DNA of 64,000 bases, taken from positions 35,398,605-35,462,604 of the forward strand of contig NC_045130.1 in assembly GCF_007655135.1 (NCBI RefSeq), in the 5' to 3' direction. The position numbers and the translations under genes are program-made. The stretch is from Punica granatum (taxonomy: Eukaryota > Streptophyta > Magnoliopsida > Myrtales > Lythraceae). Below are positions 1 through 12,499 of the stretch, in pieces. The notes under the pieces were generated by a model. That model was given only the letters and a program-made list of their open reading frames with translations, did no database searches and was not told where the DNA came from. Each line of letters starts with the position of its first letter. Positions within the stretch are counted from its first letter, which is position 1.

Positions 1-423
1 GAACAGCCAAGTTCAGTCGTCAATGTTACTCTTGGTACAATTACTTCATTGTAATTTGGTGTCGGTTGGTTTTCATATTCATTATTATCACTCTGATTTG
101 GTTTCAACTGCTCGTTTTAGGCATGTAGCAGTTCCAGCCGTGTTGGTCTGCAGAAGAAAATTGATAAGTCCTAAAATGACATTCTAGAAAAACCAGGTTG
201 AACAAACACTCGGGTTATGATAGAGAATATAATTTCTATGGACAGCCGTATGTACCTACCATAACCTGCACGCAATGATCTTGCAAATATTATCACTCAT
301 TGAGTATTTTTTTCTCTCCTATTCTCTATGTACTTCATCAGATAATGTTGCACTCTGACCATTCCAAAAACAGCTCCAACCATTTACTTCGAGAAAAAAT
401 CCTGGCCTTGGAACTTCTAGAAA
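1..423. other. 3' flank of VOZ gene
   Basis: This stretch lies beyond the stop codon of the minus-strand VOZ gene and probably holds its 3'UTR. It is AT-rich with stops in all frames. I see no separate gene and no clear terminator signal. Confidence 0.6.
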
Positions 424-2730
424 TCAACCAGAATCCGTAAGCTTCTCGCCCTTTGCCCTTCCCTTAGCTGGTCGTTTACATTCAGTGGAGGCCTCAGCAG
501 TGAGCCTCCCCATCTGCTTCTGCAAATCCACCAATGGGTCCTTTGCTGCCTTCCTGTTAGCGACACCACCTTCCTCTCCTAGAGACTTCAGCCCTTTGGG
601 GTTCTTCTTCTCGCTCACGAGCTTGAGCTCTAACTTGTATAGAGCGCACACATCGGAATTGTGCGTCTCGTACTCGTATAGATGCCACTCAATTTGCCCT
701 GGAGGTTGTGGATCCATGTAGTAGGACCTCTTTTGGCCCCCGAGCTCCTTCATAACCTGCTTCCTCGACTCGTGCCAACCTCGCCCATTGTAGTCGGAGA
801 GCGACCTCTGCTTCCTGTTCCCACTCTCAAATGCCCTTCTTGGTTTATCAAAGAAGAGCCACTCCCTTATTGTTTCGCCCTCAAGGAGGGAGAGGTCAAA
901 TAGCTCTGCAAAGTTCAAGTAACTTCATGATGGAGAAACAATACCCGATAAAAGCTGTTGCTAAGGACAGTAAAACAGTTCAAACTCCTGCAAGTTAAAC
1001 TTTATTTGATTTAATAAACGGTCACCGAGCTTCGCAAAACAGGCAACAAGAAAATTGTGAGAGTCGTTTATTTTTCTTTGGTTAGCAGGAAAATATTCAA
1101 ATCCAGACAACTGAAAGGAGATTTACTTACTTGAGGCATTCCATGGAGATTTCTCAATGGCGGCCCCTTGACATTCAGGGATGCCCACATACTTCCCCTG
1201 CATTTTTGCAACAAGAGTGGCGAACAACCTATCGTCTTTCAAACCAATGCCGCCAGGACGTAATATGGGATTCATACCATGTTCGCTTTCCTTGAGTGCC
1301 AGGTCAGCATGCATGCTGCTGCAGTAATCCCAGCCCCAGTCGGAACCCTGAGCGGGTCTCTGACAATCCCAGAGAGCACATTTTGAACCCAGAAATGCCT
1401 TTGGTGGAGGGTTGATCTGTGGCGTAATGTTTGGAACCATATCATGCCCGAACAGTGAAATATTATTCGACTCATCGAATTCCAATTGGTCTAAGTCAAG
1501 TTGACGGAAGTCGAGAGAAGCCAAATCTGAGTTAGTGAAAGCTTCATTCTGCCCGTTGAAACCAGAGCCATCACACTCATAAAACTTAAGACAAGCATCA
1601 TTATGCTGCTCAAAACTTTCAAAATTATTCTGCAAGAAAGAGAGAGTGAACTCAGGCTTAACATGAACAAGTCAGGCATAAACCTTAAATATCAAGCCCA
1701 GAAGTTACTAGAATTAAACTACTTAATGTAAAAGGTGGAGTGGAACATTGTCAAGGGTTAGATATGAAAGGCTTAACAGAGAAACAAGTGATTTACGATC
1801 CAACTACCAAGGTGTGAGTGTCTTCTTTTTCAGAACTGATTGCAAGTGAGGGAGAAACATCACTTTTTATTGTTTGCTTAACAAACAATTGATGTCTGTA
1901 TTTCAAAATCAGGAAGTATTCTTCCTCACCAATGGGAAACCCAGAAAGCTTTTTTTTTTTTTCCTTCAAATAAAGAGGACCTTTAATGGTTAATGATGAT
2001 TCTGCAGAAAGCTGGAACGTGTAGAAGCAAAATCAACCTCACTATAATAGTTAATATAACAGTAAACTTATACTAGATATACAGACCCCTTGATGGGTTG
2101 GAAAACTGGGCAGTTGCTGGGATTGAATGTCAGGATCGGGCTTCAAAGTAGCCAATATACTAGTGGCATCATCTTGCTCGTCACAGAGTTGTTGCACTAA
2201 ACGGCGCATATCATCCGATAACGATCCAAAGCTATCGACCTGAACAGAAAATCCACAAGGGGAAAACTTTTACAATGCTTTGAACAACGAAGAACCAGAG
2301 AAAGAAGAATCTCCACATAAAGAGCAAAGAAGCAATGTGATTGTAAAAAAAAGGATCAAGACACCAATTCCCAAAAATAAAGAAAGACCTCAGCAATTTC
2401 AACATAAAACTAAACTTCATTGAGTGGGAAAAGCAAAATATCTCATGGTTATTTTCCATAGCCAAATGTAGACAAGTTGAATAAGATGTAAACCGGGATA
2501 GGAGATGCGGGAGAGGTTGCACTGAACTCATCCTTGAGATCCTTAAGCAATCGAACAACTTGCTCCACCATGGAGCTAATGTCACTAGTCCGAGCTTCCT
2601 TGCAAGCGGACTGAAACCCTGTCATGATTTCTTGGATATCTTCGGTCAATTTCCTCGCCTTCTCGGTCATCTGCTGGGGCTGCAGCGGGGACTCCGACAC
2701 GCCGTTCCTCTCAATATTACTACTATCCAT
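424..2730 (-). CDS. VOZ1: VOZ-family transcription factor (vascular plant one zinc finger), four coding exons
   Basis: Reconstructed coding exons on the minus strand are 2730-2494, 2239-2087, 1629-1131 and 905-424. All introns are GT-AG and phases match, giving 456 aa, close to my recollection of ~480 aa for Arabidopsis VOZ1. Exon 1 holds the N-terminal helical region ([12 protein letters not shown], then SPASP). Exon 2 has [18 protein letters not shown]. Exon 3 holds the putative zinc-finger core [12 protein letters not shown]...DYCSSMH followed by [10 protein letters not shown] and KSPWNAS. Exon 4 has the conserved DNA-binding/dimerisation domain ([51 protein letters not shown]). In the family this protein binds palindromic promoter elements as a dimer and acts in phytochrome signalling, flowering and stress responses. 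Odd point: the finger reads SDWGWDYC where I recall SEWCQDYC, so one conserved Cys is Gly, although three Cys and the His remain. The start chosen is the ATG just after a plausible acceptor. VOZ1 versus VOZ2 is not settled. Confidence 0.9.
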
Positions 2731-2732
2731 CT

Positions 2733-3063
2733 CTGAGTACCTAACGGATAACCCAAATAAATCGCACACAGACCCACAATTGAAGCTTTAAACTTGCAAG
2801 ATTACAGAGCACTGAGCAGTTAAAGACACTAAGCACGGCATCAACCCTCGGCCATGTTCATCACAATGACCGAACTCAATAGCCAGTGGGAAATCAAACG
2901 CGGGGACAAAGATCAATCACTTGACAGGAACTGTGCTTCCAGGGTTCCGGTGAGGACTGCCCTCCAAATCCAAGCAGCGAGCAACCACATTGAACCGATG
3001 AACGATCATGAAATCAGAGAAAGATAACAGCTTCGGGTAAATTCAGCAAAAGGGTTTACTCAC
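2733..3063 (-). other. VOZ1: Probable intron in the VOZ 5'UTR
   Basis: On the minus strand a strong donor GAG|GTGAGT sits at 3064/3063 and a TACTCAG acceptor at 2733, two bases before the start codon. No in-frame coding extends upstream of the ATG across this interval. This fits a non-coding first exon upstream of 3064. It is an inference from splice signals only. Confidence 0.5.
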
Positions 3064-3727
3064 CTCGAATTGAATGCGACTGCTTCTGCCGCTAATGATG
3101 AATGAAAGGGGAGGCTGCCCAAAAGATAGAATGAACAGCCGCCGGATAGCTCAATCTTCCATTGCCGGGTTTGGTGCTTTCGTCTTCTTCTTCGCGGCGA
3201 CCGGAGGTTATGCCCCTCGGCTTGGGTCTATGAACGCCAGGTGTGCTGTCAAAAGTCTCAGTTTCCGTCAATGGCGTATGTATACTTATACATGTATACA
3301 TAAATATGTCTCTGAGTCTGTGTGTGTATATATATTTGGTCAGAGCAAAATTTTCGGCTGAAAATCATAATTTCCTTTATGACAATTGCAGAAGTTGTCC
3401 CGATATTTGCAGGAAATTCAAAATACATCCTAATGTTTAATTATTGCGAAAAAAGGCCTAGAGTTTCAAAGAGTTGCAAAATGAGACGCTAAGATGTTAC
3501 TTATCTTCGGTGAAAATCCCAACTATTATATACGAATATCTAAAGGGTCGGGAATCGGGATGGGTCAACACCAGCCACCATGCCCTCTATTGAAGTCGTG
3601 TTAATGTCTATTACCTTGTTGGATCTATTCCGTAGATTTGAGTTGCTAGTGATTGGTTATATGATTAATTCTTTTGTTGCATACAATTATAATATATTGT
3701 TTCAAACTTTAAAGATGTTCAGTTGGC
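3064..3727 (-). promoter_or_regulatory. VOZ non-coding first exon and promoter region
   Basis: Upstream of the inferred 5'UTR donor, 3064-3250 is less AT-rich and probably transcribed. It gives way around 3280-3345 to TA/TG-rich sequence and then to intergenic DNA. No single TATA box stands out. Short plus-strand reading frames here show no family resemblance and are treated as chance. Confidence 0.35.
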
Positions 3728-4095
3728 ATTTAGTAACGGAGTAAAGTATGATTTTACTTAATTCGACGGGATGAAAATAAAAGTAGTTGGAAGAATCTAC
3801 TATTAAAAAAATTGGATGTAATTGGTTAAGAAAAAGTTGTGAGAGAATTTATTATTAAATTTAAAAGATAAAAAAATAATAATTGTGTTGTTGAATTGAT
3901 GAAAAAGTAATGAATAGTTTGAGAATTTAATTTAAAAAAATTAATTGTAATAATGATTGAAAAAATATGTGAGAAATTTTATTATTAAATTAAAGAAAAA
4001 GATAAAAGAATAATGATTGTGTTGTTGAATTGAGAAAAAAGTAGAGTGTAGTTAAATAGAGTAAGATTTACTTCATAAACAAATAAAGCCAAATT
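3728..4095 (+). repeat. MITE-like repeat, family M1
   Basis: AT-rich repeat with an internal doublet of the type 'gagaaaaagataaaa...tgattgtgttgttgaattg'. The same block recurs at about 6360-6600 (inverted), 17140-17515, 36513-36823 and 37295-37680, sometimes framed by inverted ends like 'gtttggt...gagtttaactcc'. It is a dispersed non-coding transposon. Boundaries are approximate. Confidence 0.5.
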
Positions 4096-6355
4096 TTTAT
4101 TTAACAGAATAATTAAAACGTTGGAATAGATCTCAATTTGAGATAAACGGTTGAAAATTTTCATTTAATTATCTCTTTTTATCTTAATATCGTATATTCT
4201 TCTTTATAATATGAATTTGGAGGGTAAGAGTGTCAGCTTTTGAATATCTTGTATTTTTCATGGTACCGAAATGGATTCATAAATTTTAAAATTTTAAATT
4301 TAGATCCTAGCCTATTGAATCTTCATTTGGAACTTGTGAATTTTTTTTTACTACTAGTGCTTTTAATGAAATCTTTTTATTCCTAACCATAATGAATAGG
4401 ATTTAAATTCAACTAGAGCATATTCATATGAATATGACAGATAATCAGATCAATTAATTCATTGAAACTAATGTATAAACTTGACTCCAACTAATAAATA
4501 TGGGTAAAATAGTAAATGGTTTACTAACTCATATGTTAATATATTATAATGAAAGTAAATGATAATAATATATTAATATAAGAGAAAGAAAGACATTAAA
4601 TATATAAATTATTAGAGTTAGTTTAATTTATTCAAATTCACGAACATTTAATATATAAGAAAAATGCATAAGAGAACATAGAAATTCAAAATTTTTATAA
4701 TTACTATTCTTTTACTGAATAGAATTGAGAATTTTAACTTAACATAAAATTTTAAATTATTTTATTAAAATTTTCATTAATAATTAAGATGATAAATATG
4801 TACACAAATTTTTACTTATAATTCTCGAAATAAATATTTATCATTGTAATATTAAATTTACCATATTCAAATTCCGAGGATTAAAAAAAAAGTAAATTCA
4901 CTACTTAGTCCCATAAAGATACCTTGCTAAAGAAATTAGTCCCGAAAGATGTTAAGTGTACAAATTGATCACGCCATATGAAAAATTTCCACAAATTAGT
5001 CTTTCTGTCCACGTTTTCATCTAGTCCCTGACGGAAAATGATGACATGACAAGTTATCTACTAATATGGCCTGTTAAAAGTCATGTTGGCCAAGTAATCA
5101 GATGACCTTAGAATGATCGGTTGAATGAAATCTTCTTACTTTTTTGAGTTTTTTTAACTTTTTAAATAATTTTTCGTAAAAACATTCTTTTAAACTTTTA
5201 CAAAAATATTTTGTTATAAGATCCAAGCAAAAAAAAATATTTTTTCACTTCCCAATGAGATATTATTAACACGATAAAGTACAGTTCCCGCACTTGAGGT
5301 TTTGCTTAATGACATAGCAAAATAAACACCTTCACCTCATTGATCTTGTTGACTTGATAAGATAAATTTCCTTTGGTCCTCAATCTGTATATGCTTTTCA
5401 CTTTCATACTAATTCCTTTTCTTTTGGATTATTCTCATCTTAAACATTATACGGTTTATTCGTTTTTGTCTTACAGTTCAAATTTTGGATAAACCTATTA
5501 ATATGTAATATTATTAAGAAGACATTTGGAAGTAAAGAAAGAAAAGAGAGCAACTTATCAATAATCATTGAGGCTCCTGACAAGCTAGAGCGAGGGCATC
5601 TGCCGGTGAGACCTTTACTCCTCAAGATCAATAACCAAAGCTACTGTATTTCACACTAAGAGATCATGCTTACATTATACTGTATTGTTTACGAATATGA
5701 CTGTCCTTTAAAGTTCTTAGTGATCTAGGTTAGGGTGTGGTTATGCCTTTACCCTGCCCTAACCTCCATTCGTCCACACCCGCAGCTCGTATAGATCACT
5801 GTCAATTAGTAGCTCCATGAGGCACCAAGGTGGTGGTAGTGCTGTCCCTCTCATATTCCTTGTTGACATTTTCTTTTTTATTTATTAGTTTTAAAAAATT
5901 GTTTTATTATTCATGAAAAATTGCATGGCAGCTCGTGTTCTACAATAATGGCCATCAATAGTCTAACAAAGTTACGGATGACCATTTCCACGGTTTCTAA
6001 CCTAGGGTGATGGTGTAATTGCCAACAAAAGTCTTTATACACAATACTGAGATTTCGGATATCGTTATTAAGATATCGATATTATGGGTTGGGTGAGGCC
6101 TCGCCATCACCGGTATTAAACACCCATACTCTAGATAACAAAAAACTAATGGTCAATGACGATATCGAACAAACTAGCTGCAAATGTTCTTTTTATTTCT
6201 TTTTTCATATTTTCTTAATTTTAGATTTTCATTTGCAAAAAATTTGCATGTCAAAAAATTTGGTGGTGACTTAGACAACAGGATCTAATGTGGACTAATA
6301 GCGTACCCTTAAGAACCATAGTGAACGAAAAGATGAATCAAGCCAAAATTAAAAA
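4096..6355. other. AT-rich intergenic DNA, no gene seen
   Basis: Over 2 kb without a supportable reading frame. Around 4895-5060 there is sequence typical of the ends of degraded TIR elements ('ttagtcccgaaaga', 'ttagtctttctgtcc'), and 5715-5770 can form a short hairpin. Nothing else is assignable. Confidence 0.6.
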
Positions 6356-6359
6356 TAAA

Positions 6360-6600
6360 GTTAAGACTAACTATTCGTTTAGAAGCGGAGTTAAATTTAA
6401 CTTAATTTAACTTTACTTTTTCTTCAATTCAACAACACAATCATTACTTTTTTTATTTTTTTATTCGATTTACTAATAAATTTTCTCACATACATTTTCT
6501 TTTCTATTATTACAATTAAATTTTTATACTAAATTTCCCGAACTATTCATTACTTTTCCCTCAATTCAACAATACAATCATTATTATTTTTATCGATTAG
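6360..6600 (-). repeat. MITE-like repeat, family M1, inverted copy
   Basis: Carries in reverse orientation the same 'caattcaacaacacaatcatt...tttttatcttttt' core as the repeats at 3728, 17140 and 37295, twice in partial tandem. No coding capacity. Confidence 0.45.
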
Positions 6601-7096
6601 GTAGTTTTTATCATTTATACGAATTTGACCTCATCTCCAATCCAAAAATTTGAGCTAAACACATGGATATTCCTTTATGTGGCTGGTGTAGAACGGTTTT
6701 TGCTCTTTGACTCTCAACACCAATTCTCACGTGATAGCATGCGGTCTTCTCGCACTTACCTACACGTGCCATGTGATGGGCATCTTTTCTTTTTACTATA
6801 CCACGAGTTAGGCTTCCTCTTCCATGCTTGAACAAAGGGGAATTTATGCGAGGCGCACTTTGGTTTCTATCGAAACTATGGGCCTAATGTGGTGTGAGCC
6901 CACATTGCCATCCTCAGATGCGTGTTAAACCTTGCTTTGATATCATATTAACTTTTGATTAAGCTTGTACGAACTTTGACTCATAACCAACTCAAAAACT
7001 CAATATACTAGGTGGTGAAATCCAAGACATATACAAACACATGGATTTTCCTTTATGTGGTCGGTGTGGGATGGTTTTACCTTATGCCTCTCAACA
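6600..7096 (-). mobile_element. TRIM-type LTR mini-element, copy 1
   Basis: Two related direct repeats (about 6600-6719 and 6948-7096) share 'aaacacatgg...cctttatgtgg' and end in ctctcaaca, i.e. TGTTGAGAG at the start of the minus-strand LTR. Immediately inside the right repeat is tttgatatca (about 6936-6946), a decayed complement of the initiator-tRNA-Met primer site TGGTATCA. The internal region is only ~220 bp with no coding, which is the layout of a TRIM. Related copies lie at 20490, 30431, 32675 and 61857. Confidence 0.6.
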
Positions 7097-8195
7097 ATAA
7101 GAAAATATAAAAAATGAGAAACTAAATAGGGTAAGTGAACGGTTAAAGACAGGAGAAATGCTTAGAAAAAAAATATTTTTAACCAAAAAAAAAAAAAACT
7201 TATTTGATGATATTAGATGGGCTGGCTTTATGATATCTTTGTATGGGGCCGAAGGTAGAGCTCATGAAGCCCATTACTTAGGCCTCTTTGGGCCCTCAGT
7301 CCATATGTGTTACTTTATGGGGCTGAGCCCATCTTTTTTGGCTGAACTGAGCCCATCTCTTTAAGGACACTGTCCGGCTGGGTAAATCGAAAATTGAATT
7401 TCACCGAAGTTAAAGGTCAGCGAGCAAAACAAACTTACCATAAAAAAGACTAGTCTAAAGGCTAAAAATGTCCCAATCATGAATTTTTTCCATTCCCAAA
7501 ACTTGAACTCGAGACCCTATTTGAGAGGAAGAGATGACGATTGACGAATCATTTGAACAAATCAACTATGATTAAAAGCTGAAAAATATAATCGGTAAGA
7601 TTAGTGTCCCATCCTAGGATATTTTTAGCATTCTATTGTAAAAACTTCAACACTATTGTAGAAAAAGTGAGATTGGGCTAGTAGATAGGAAAACAAGAGA
7701 TTGTAAAATATTCATTGAGTAGCAGTTGACTCATTAATGCGAATGATAGAGAATGAGATTTATTATGATTTTTTTTGGGAGCGAGCATTGGTATTCGGAA
7801 ACCTAAACGAACCCTGACTAATTTAATCGAGTTGAGTCGGCCCATTAAGCAATAAAACTCTCACATCGTGGATTTATTATGATTCTTTTAAATACTAAAA
7901 CTCTCACATCATGGATTTATTATGATTATTTTAAATACTAGTATTTTTGGCCTGTGCATTGAATTGATTCCTTTTCATATATTTTCGTATCATTTCTTCT
8001 TGTAATTATTTACATTTTGAAACACCAATTTCTAATTTTAAATAATAATTATTAATTTAAATTTAAATTTTCAAATAGTATTTTTCAATATTTTTTGTTG
8101 AAAATTAGAGTAAATTATTTATTTTAATAATGGTTTGAAGCTAATTATTTCAATAATATGATATATTTAAGTTAATTGAAAATATAGATATGTCA
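7097..8195. other. Intergenic DNA with a short tandem duplication
   Basis: No gene is seen. A unit of about 46 bp ('aaaactctcacatc(g/a)tgg...ttttaaatac') is repeated in tandem at about 7853-7944, followed by 'ctagtatttttggcctgtgc', which resembles a degraded Helitron end read in reverse. Confidence 0.5.
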
Positions 8196-9850
8196 TGTAT
8201 ATCAAATTTAGTAATTAAAATAAAAATTTGTTTCACCCTTTTAATTTAAAGAGTGCTTGTGATATTCTTATCTTTAAGTTTTATTTTTTGTTCCATTTAT
8301 GAGCTTATGTTCATATTATTGTCATAATTTTTTCTATAGAACATACTTTGTTGTGGAAATTCTATACATAATTAATTAAATTATTTTGTAGTGTTTATAT
8401 CCTTTGCATCGTATATGTTCGTTTTAACACATTTAAAAATTATTTTTTATTATAATTATCTGATATTTGAAAAATATATTTTCTTCTTAATACAATAAAG
8501 TACTTTTAATTATTAATTTCAAATTTCATGAGATAATATAAATGTCAATCAGTTTATTCTTTCCCTTTTTATTTTGCAATATATTCATTTCTGGAATGAT
8601 TGTCAAATGCCAAAATGCATATATATTATTATTAACACAAATATATGTTCTTTGTTAGTATAAGACTTGTTTGTTGCATCTTAAAAGTTATTATATTATT
8701 ATTATAATTATTTTATTTAGAATAACATTTTATTTACTATAATATTTAATTTATGAAATTTAGTTTTTTACTATATTGCAAACATTTATTACGGGTATTT
8801 ATTACAGGCATAATCTATTTTACTATATATATATACTTGCTTTTTACCTGTGCTTTGTACATGTTGATTAAATAAAATTTGTTTTATGGGGTCAGTATTG
8901 AAAATTAATTTATATTTTTGTACTTTTCATATAAATGCATGGAAAAATCTCATTATATGCCCTTCAAAATATATATTTAGCTAAAGAAAGTTAAAAGTCA
9001 AGTATTATATAATATTCTCTAGATTTCATTATCTTTATTATAATGCTGCTACATAATACAGATTGGAGGGATATGTGTGTCTATATATATATATATATAA
9101 GACTTACCTAGAATGCAATTGCATAATTATAAAATAGAAGAAAAGATAAATAAACCAAGAGTTCTCTTATGTTATAATGATAGGTGATTTCTCTAAATAT
9201 GCTTTTATGTATATATATATATATATATATATATGAGTGTTCGAGGATGCAATTAATTATAGCAATTAATTTTTTTATAAAACAATTAATTTGAAAAACC
9301 GTTACTATTGTTATCTTTTAATGAGTATAAATTAAATGCTTTAAAGATTAGACATTATGATGTATACTAAATTGTTATAAATGTTTAAAAGTCCAAAGAT
9401 TACGTATCATATCCACCGAAAAGAAGTTTGCGCATTCTAGTTAGATTTTTAATTTTTTTGTAGCATATTCATTTTCTTTTATAAAGATACAACAGTAAAG
9501 TAAAGATATTCAAGTAAAATTTCTCATTTTGATTTTCTCAGTTTTAAACTAAATTTACTAGATTATATGTACATTATACTTAATTTACAGAATTCTTTTT
9601 CCTATGTAAAGTATGTCATACCTATTCTATGGAATTGATCATATTAATAAACACTGACTGTTAACAATATCCAAGAATTACATAGTATATACTTTAATTT
9701 GGTTAATACAAGTTCTTTTAAAAAATTCCACTGTAAAATTAAAAAAATTAATGCAAGTAAATTTCATTTCTAACTATGTTATTTTTAAACTAAATTCTAC
9801 ATACCATAAATTTTAATTTTGTTTGTTACATATTCCTTCTAAAAAAACAA
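8196..9850. repeat. Intergenic block shared with 24188-25750 and 55617-57180
   Basis: AT-rich non-coding sequence matching the upstream flank of the truncated OMT units over ~1.6 kb, from 'atatcaaatttagtaattaaa' to the region near 9850. Only small indels and variable TA runs differ (for example near 9085 and 9212). It shows that the 8-12 kb region and unit II upstream DNA descend from one ancestral block. Confidence 0.7.
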
Positions 9851-9954
9851 AGAAAATTAATTTAATTGAATTTTATAAATTGAATTTAATCTAAATTAGA
9901 TATATAGGTAAATTTTATTTAGCTATTGACTTTTTTAGCCCTTTATTAGTAAAT

Positions 9955-11160
9955 ATTTACCTTTAGGTTGGAGTGACTATATATTCTCGAGTAGGTCGGA
10001 GTGAATCTATATATATATATCTATTCAATTATTTTTCCTATTTGTGACAAATATATTAAATATAATTATAATACTTTTTTAACTCTAAGCATTATTTTAA
10101 AATAAAAAAGAGCATGATATTTCGATAGTATAAAGAGTTGAATAGATAAAAAATTATAGAACTTTTTATAAATCGATTATTATAAATAAATAAGTGATAG
10201 TTCTTTATGGTCAATAATAACTAATAAATATTTTTTTAATTATTTTACTATTTTATGCATTTAATGCAAGAATTTTACTTATTTTTCCTATAAATGATTA
10301 TTTAACCGTAAACCTTATTTACACATTTACATTTGTGACCCTATATAATCTTGAAATTTAATTTTCAAACCCTATTTAATACATGTGATGTATCTTTATT
10401 TTTATATAATTTTATTTAGATATTGACATTTCTTGTTGGATCTCAATAAACATTGGGTAAATTACAAAAAAAAATTCAAATTTTGTAAAATGTCTCAGTT
10501 TTGTCCCAAATTTTGTTTTGTACAAAAAAACCATAAGTTTTCTAAAATATCTCAAAAATGACCTCCGTTATAACTTCCGTCAATTTTTGCCTACGTGTGA
10601 CCTACATGGACTATTAAAGGGACCCACCATCAGCAGCAAAAATTGACGGAAGTTATAACGGAGATCCTTTTTGAGATATTTTAGAAAACTTATGATTTTT
10701 TTTGTTACAAAATAAAATTTAAGACAAAACTGAAACTTTTTACAAAACTTGATTTTTTTTTGTAATTTGCCCATAAACATTTACCTTTAGGTTGGAGTGA
10801 ATATATATATTCAATTATTTTTCCTATTTGCAGCAAAGTATTTTTTAACCCTAAATATTATTTAGACATAAAAAGAAGTGCATGATATTTCAGTAGAATA
10901 AAAGGTCGAATATAAAAAATTATAAAACTTTTATAAATCCATTATTATAAATAAATATATGATAGTGTTTTGCTAACAATGACAAAAATAATTAATAAAT
11001 AATTTTTAATTGTTTTACTATATGATACATTTAATGCAAGAATTTACTTAATTTTCCTATAAATGATATTTTAATTTTAAATTTTATATAGACATTTACA
11101 TTTGTGACCCTATATAATATTCGCATTTACTTTTTTAATCCTATTTATTATATGGGATGC
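9955..11160 (+). repeat. Pair of ~0.4-kb direct repeats flanking a MITE
   Basis: Sequence starting 'tttacctttaggttggagtga' at about 9957 recurs at 10781. Both copies run through 'gcatgatattt', 'tgcatttaatgcaagaat'-like text and 'tttacatttgtgaccctatataat'. Copies span about 9955-10400 and 10781-11160, with ~80-85% identity by eye. The MITE at 10455-10772 sits just before the second copy. Confidence 0.65.
10455..10772. mobile_element. Mutator-type foldback MITE with perfect 9-bp target duplication
   Basis: The 318-bp element begins GGGTAAATTACAAAAAAAA and ends in the near-perfect complement TTTTTTTTGTAATTTGCCC. The inverted arms are each about 135-145 bp and meet around a ~35-bp loop (about 10600-10638). 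Both sides carry the identical 9-mer ATAAACATT (10446-10454 and 10773-10781), the target duplication length of Mutator-like elements. There is no coding sequence. A transcript would fold into a long hairpin. Confidence 0.88.
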
Positions 11161-11309
11161 AACTATATATATATATATATACACACATATAGATGATTAG
11201 GGCGAGGGATCTTAGTTTATTAGCTAGGTATAAATACAATAACGAGTGAACTATAAAGATAATATTATAGATATGCATATATATATATATATAGGCAATT
11301 TTTTTAGTT

Positions 11310-11456
11310 AAAAAAAAAGTTCATAAGCCTGGTAGAATGAAATAGAAATAATAAATCTCTAATGAAAGGACACACGTAGTTCTGCCTGAATAAACTTGAA
11401 ACGTCTTGGTTACCATACGATAATATACGCTACTACACTACATTCTTTTTTATTAT
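11310..11456 (-). mobile_element. tRNA-derived SINE-like element, minus orientation
   Basis: Read on the minus strand it resembles the element at 15985: a tRNA-like head with 'tagtgtagtagcg' in the A-box position, then 'tttctatttcattctacc' and a 3' part with 'cttatgaac'. Degraded, with approximate ends. Confidence 0.45.
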
Positions 11457-11460
11457 AGTA

Positions 11461-11950
11461 CGAATTTAGGACCAGAAAATTAACAGATAAGATCTGCTTT
11501 TATTATGACCTCAATAACATGTTAACTAGTCAATATTTTATTTCAACAGCCTTGTCATCAATATTGTCAGGGAAACTATGGTGGCAAATTTAGGACTGGA
11601 GAATTAACATATAAGATCTACTTTTATTATGACCTTAATAACATGTTAACTAGTCAATATTTTATTTCAACAGCCTTATCATCAATATTGTCAGGGAAGC
11701 TATGGTGGCAAATTTAGGACCGGAGAATTAACATATAAGATCTACTTTTATTATGACCTTAATAACATGTTAACTAGTCAATATTTTATTTCAATAGCCT
11801 TATCATCAATATTTTCAAAGAAGCTATGGTGGCGAATTTAGGACCGAAGAGTTAACGGATAAGATCTACTTTTATTATGACCATAATAACATGTTAACTC
11901 GTCAATATTTTATTTCAACAGCCTTATCATCAATATTGTCAAAGAACCTT
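11461..11950 (+). repeat. Four-copy 124-bp tandem repeat
   Basis: Units start at 11461, 11585, 11709 and 11833, each opening with '(c)(g/a)aatttagga' and containing 'taagatct', 'cttttattatgacc', 'aacatgttaac' and 'caatattttatttcaa'. The constant 124-bp period and high similarity indicate recent array growth. The equivalent region in units II and IV (25863-25985 and ~57292-57413) has only one unit. No reading frame. Confidence 0.85.
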
Positions 11951-12009
11951 TTTTTTTTAGAATAAGTAATTAAACCATTGTTTATCCATAAATTCTTCTT
12001 CTTTTTTTT

Positions 12010-12170
12010 TTCTTTCCGGTTACATAAGGAGGCTCATAGACCTAATACAATGAAATAAGAATCTTAAAAACTAATGAAAGGGTATGGGTAGTCCCCATCG
12101 AGTATCGAATTAGAAATTATTGGTTACTAAATGAAATCGTCTATCACTGCGCTATATCTTCTTTTAATAA
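12010..12170 (-). mobile_element. tRNA-derived SINE, minus orientation
   Basis: Minus-strand reading gives an A-box-like TATAGCGCAGTGAT, a B-box-like TAATTCGATACTC and the family body 'attcttatttcattgtattaggtctatgagcctcc'-type sequence ending near ccggttac. Same family as 15985 and 26098. Confidence 0.6.
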
Positions 12171-12499
12171 AAAAAAGTAATTATTTTCATAATTGCATGT
12201 ATAGTGATCTCCAAACGAAAGAAGAGCTAAAAGATATCATTCCATTCAATCTACCTTGTAAGAAACCAGAAGCTCCGAAGTCTACAAAAGATAAGTGAGA
12301 CTTTAGATGTGGTAGAGGATGCAAATCTAATTAAGAAGTGAGACGATAAAACTTTTCTTGAGAGGGCTATAATATATTGAAGTGTGCGATGCGTTGCATT
12401 CAAAATCCGGGGGATTTTTTTCAACGAAGAAGAGTGTGGAAGGAAAAGGAAAAAGAAATAAAATAAAGACTTAAAGTGCCATATTTCGTACTTATTTTA

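Noticed and set aside
3074..3440. Plus-strand open frames in front of the VOZ gene
   Set aside because: They overlap the VOZ 5' region in antisense, lack homology and run into low-complexity TA/TG sequence.
11461..11950. CRISPR-like array
   Set aside because: The whole 124-bp unit repeats with no unique spacers, in plant DNA; it is a minisatellite.
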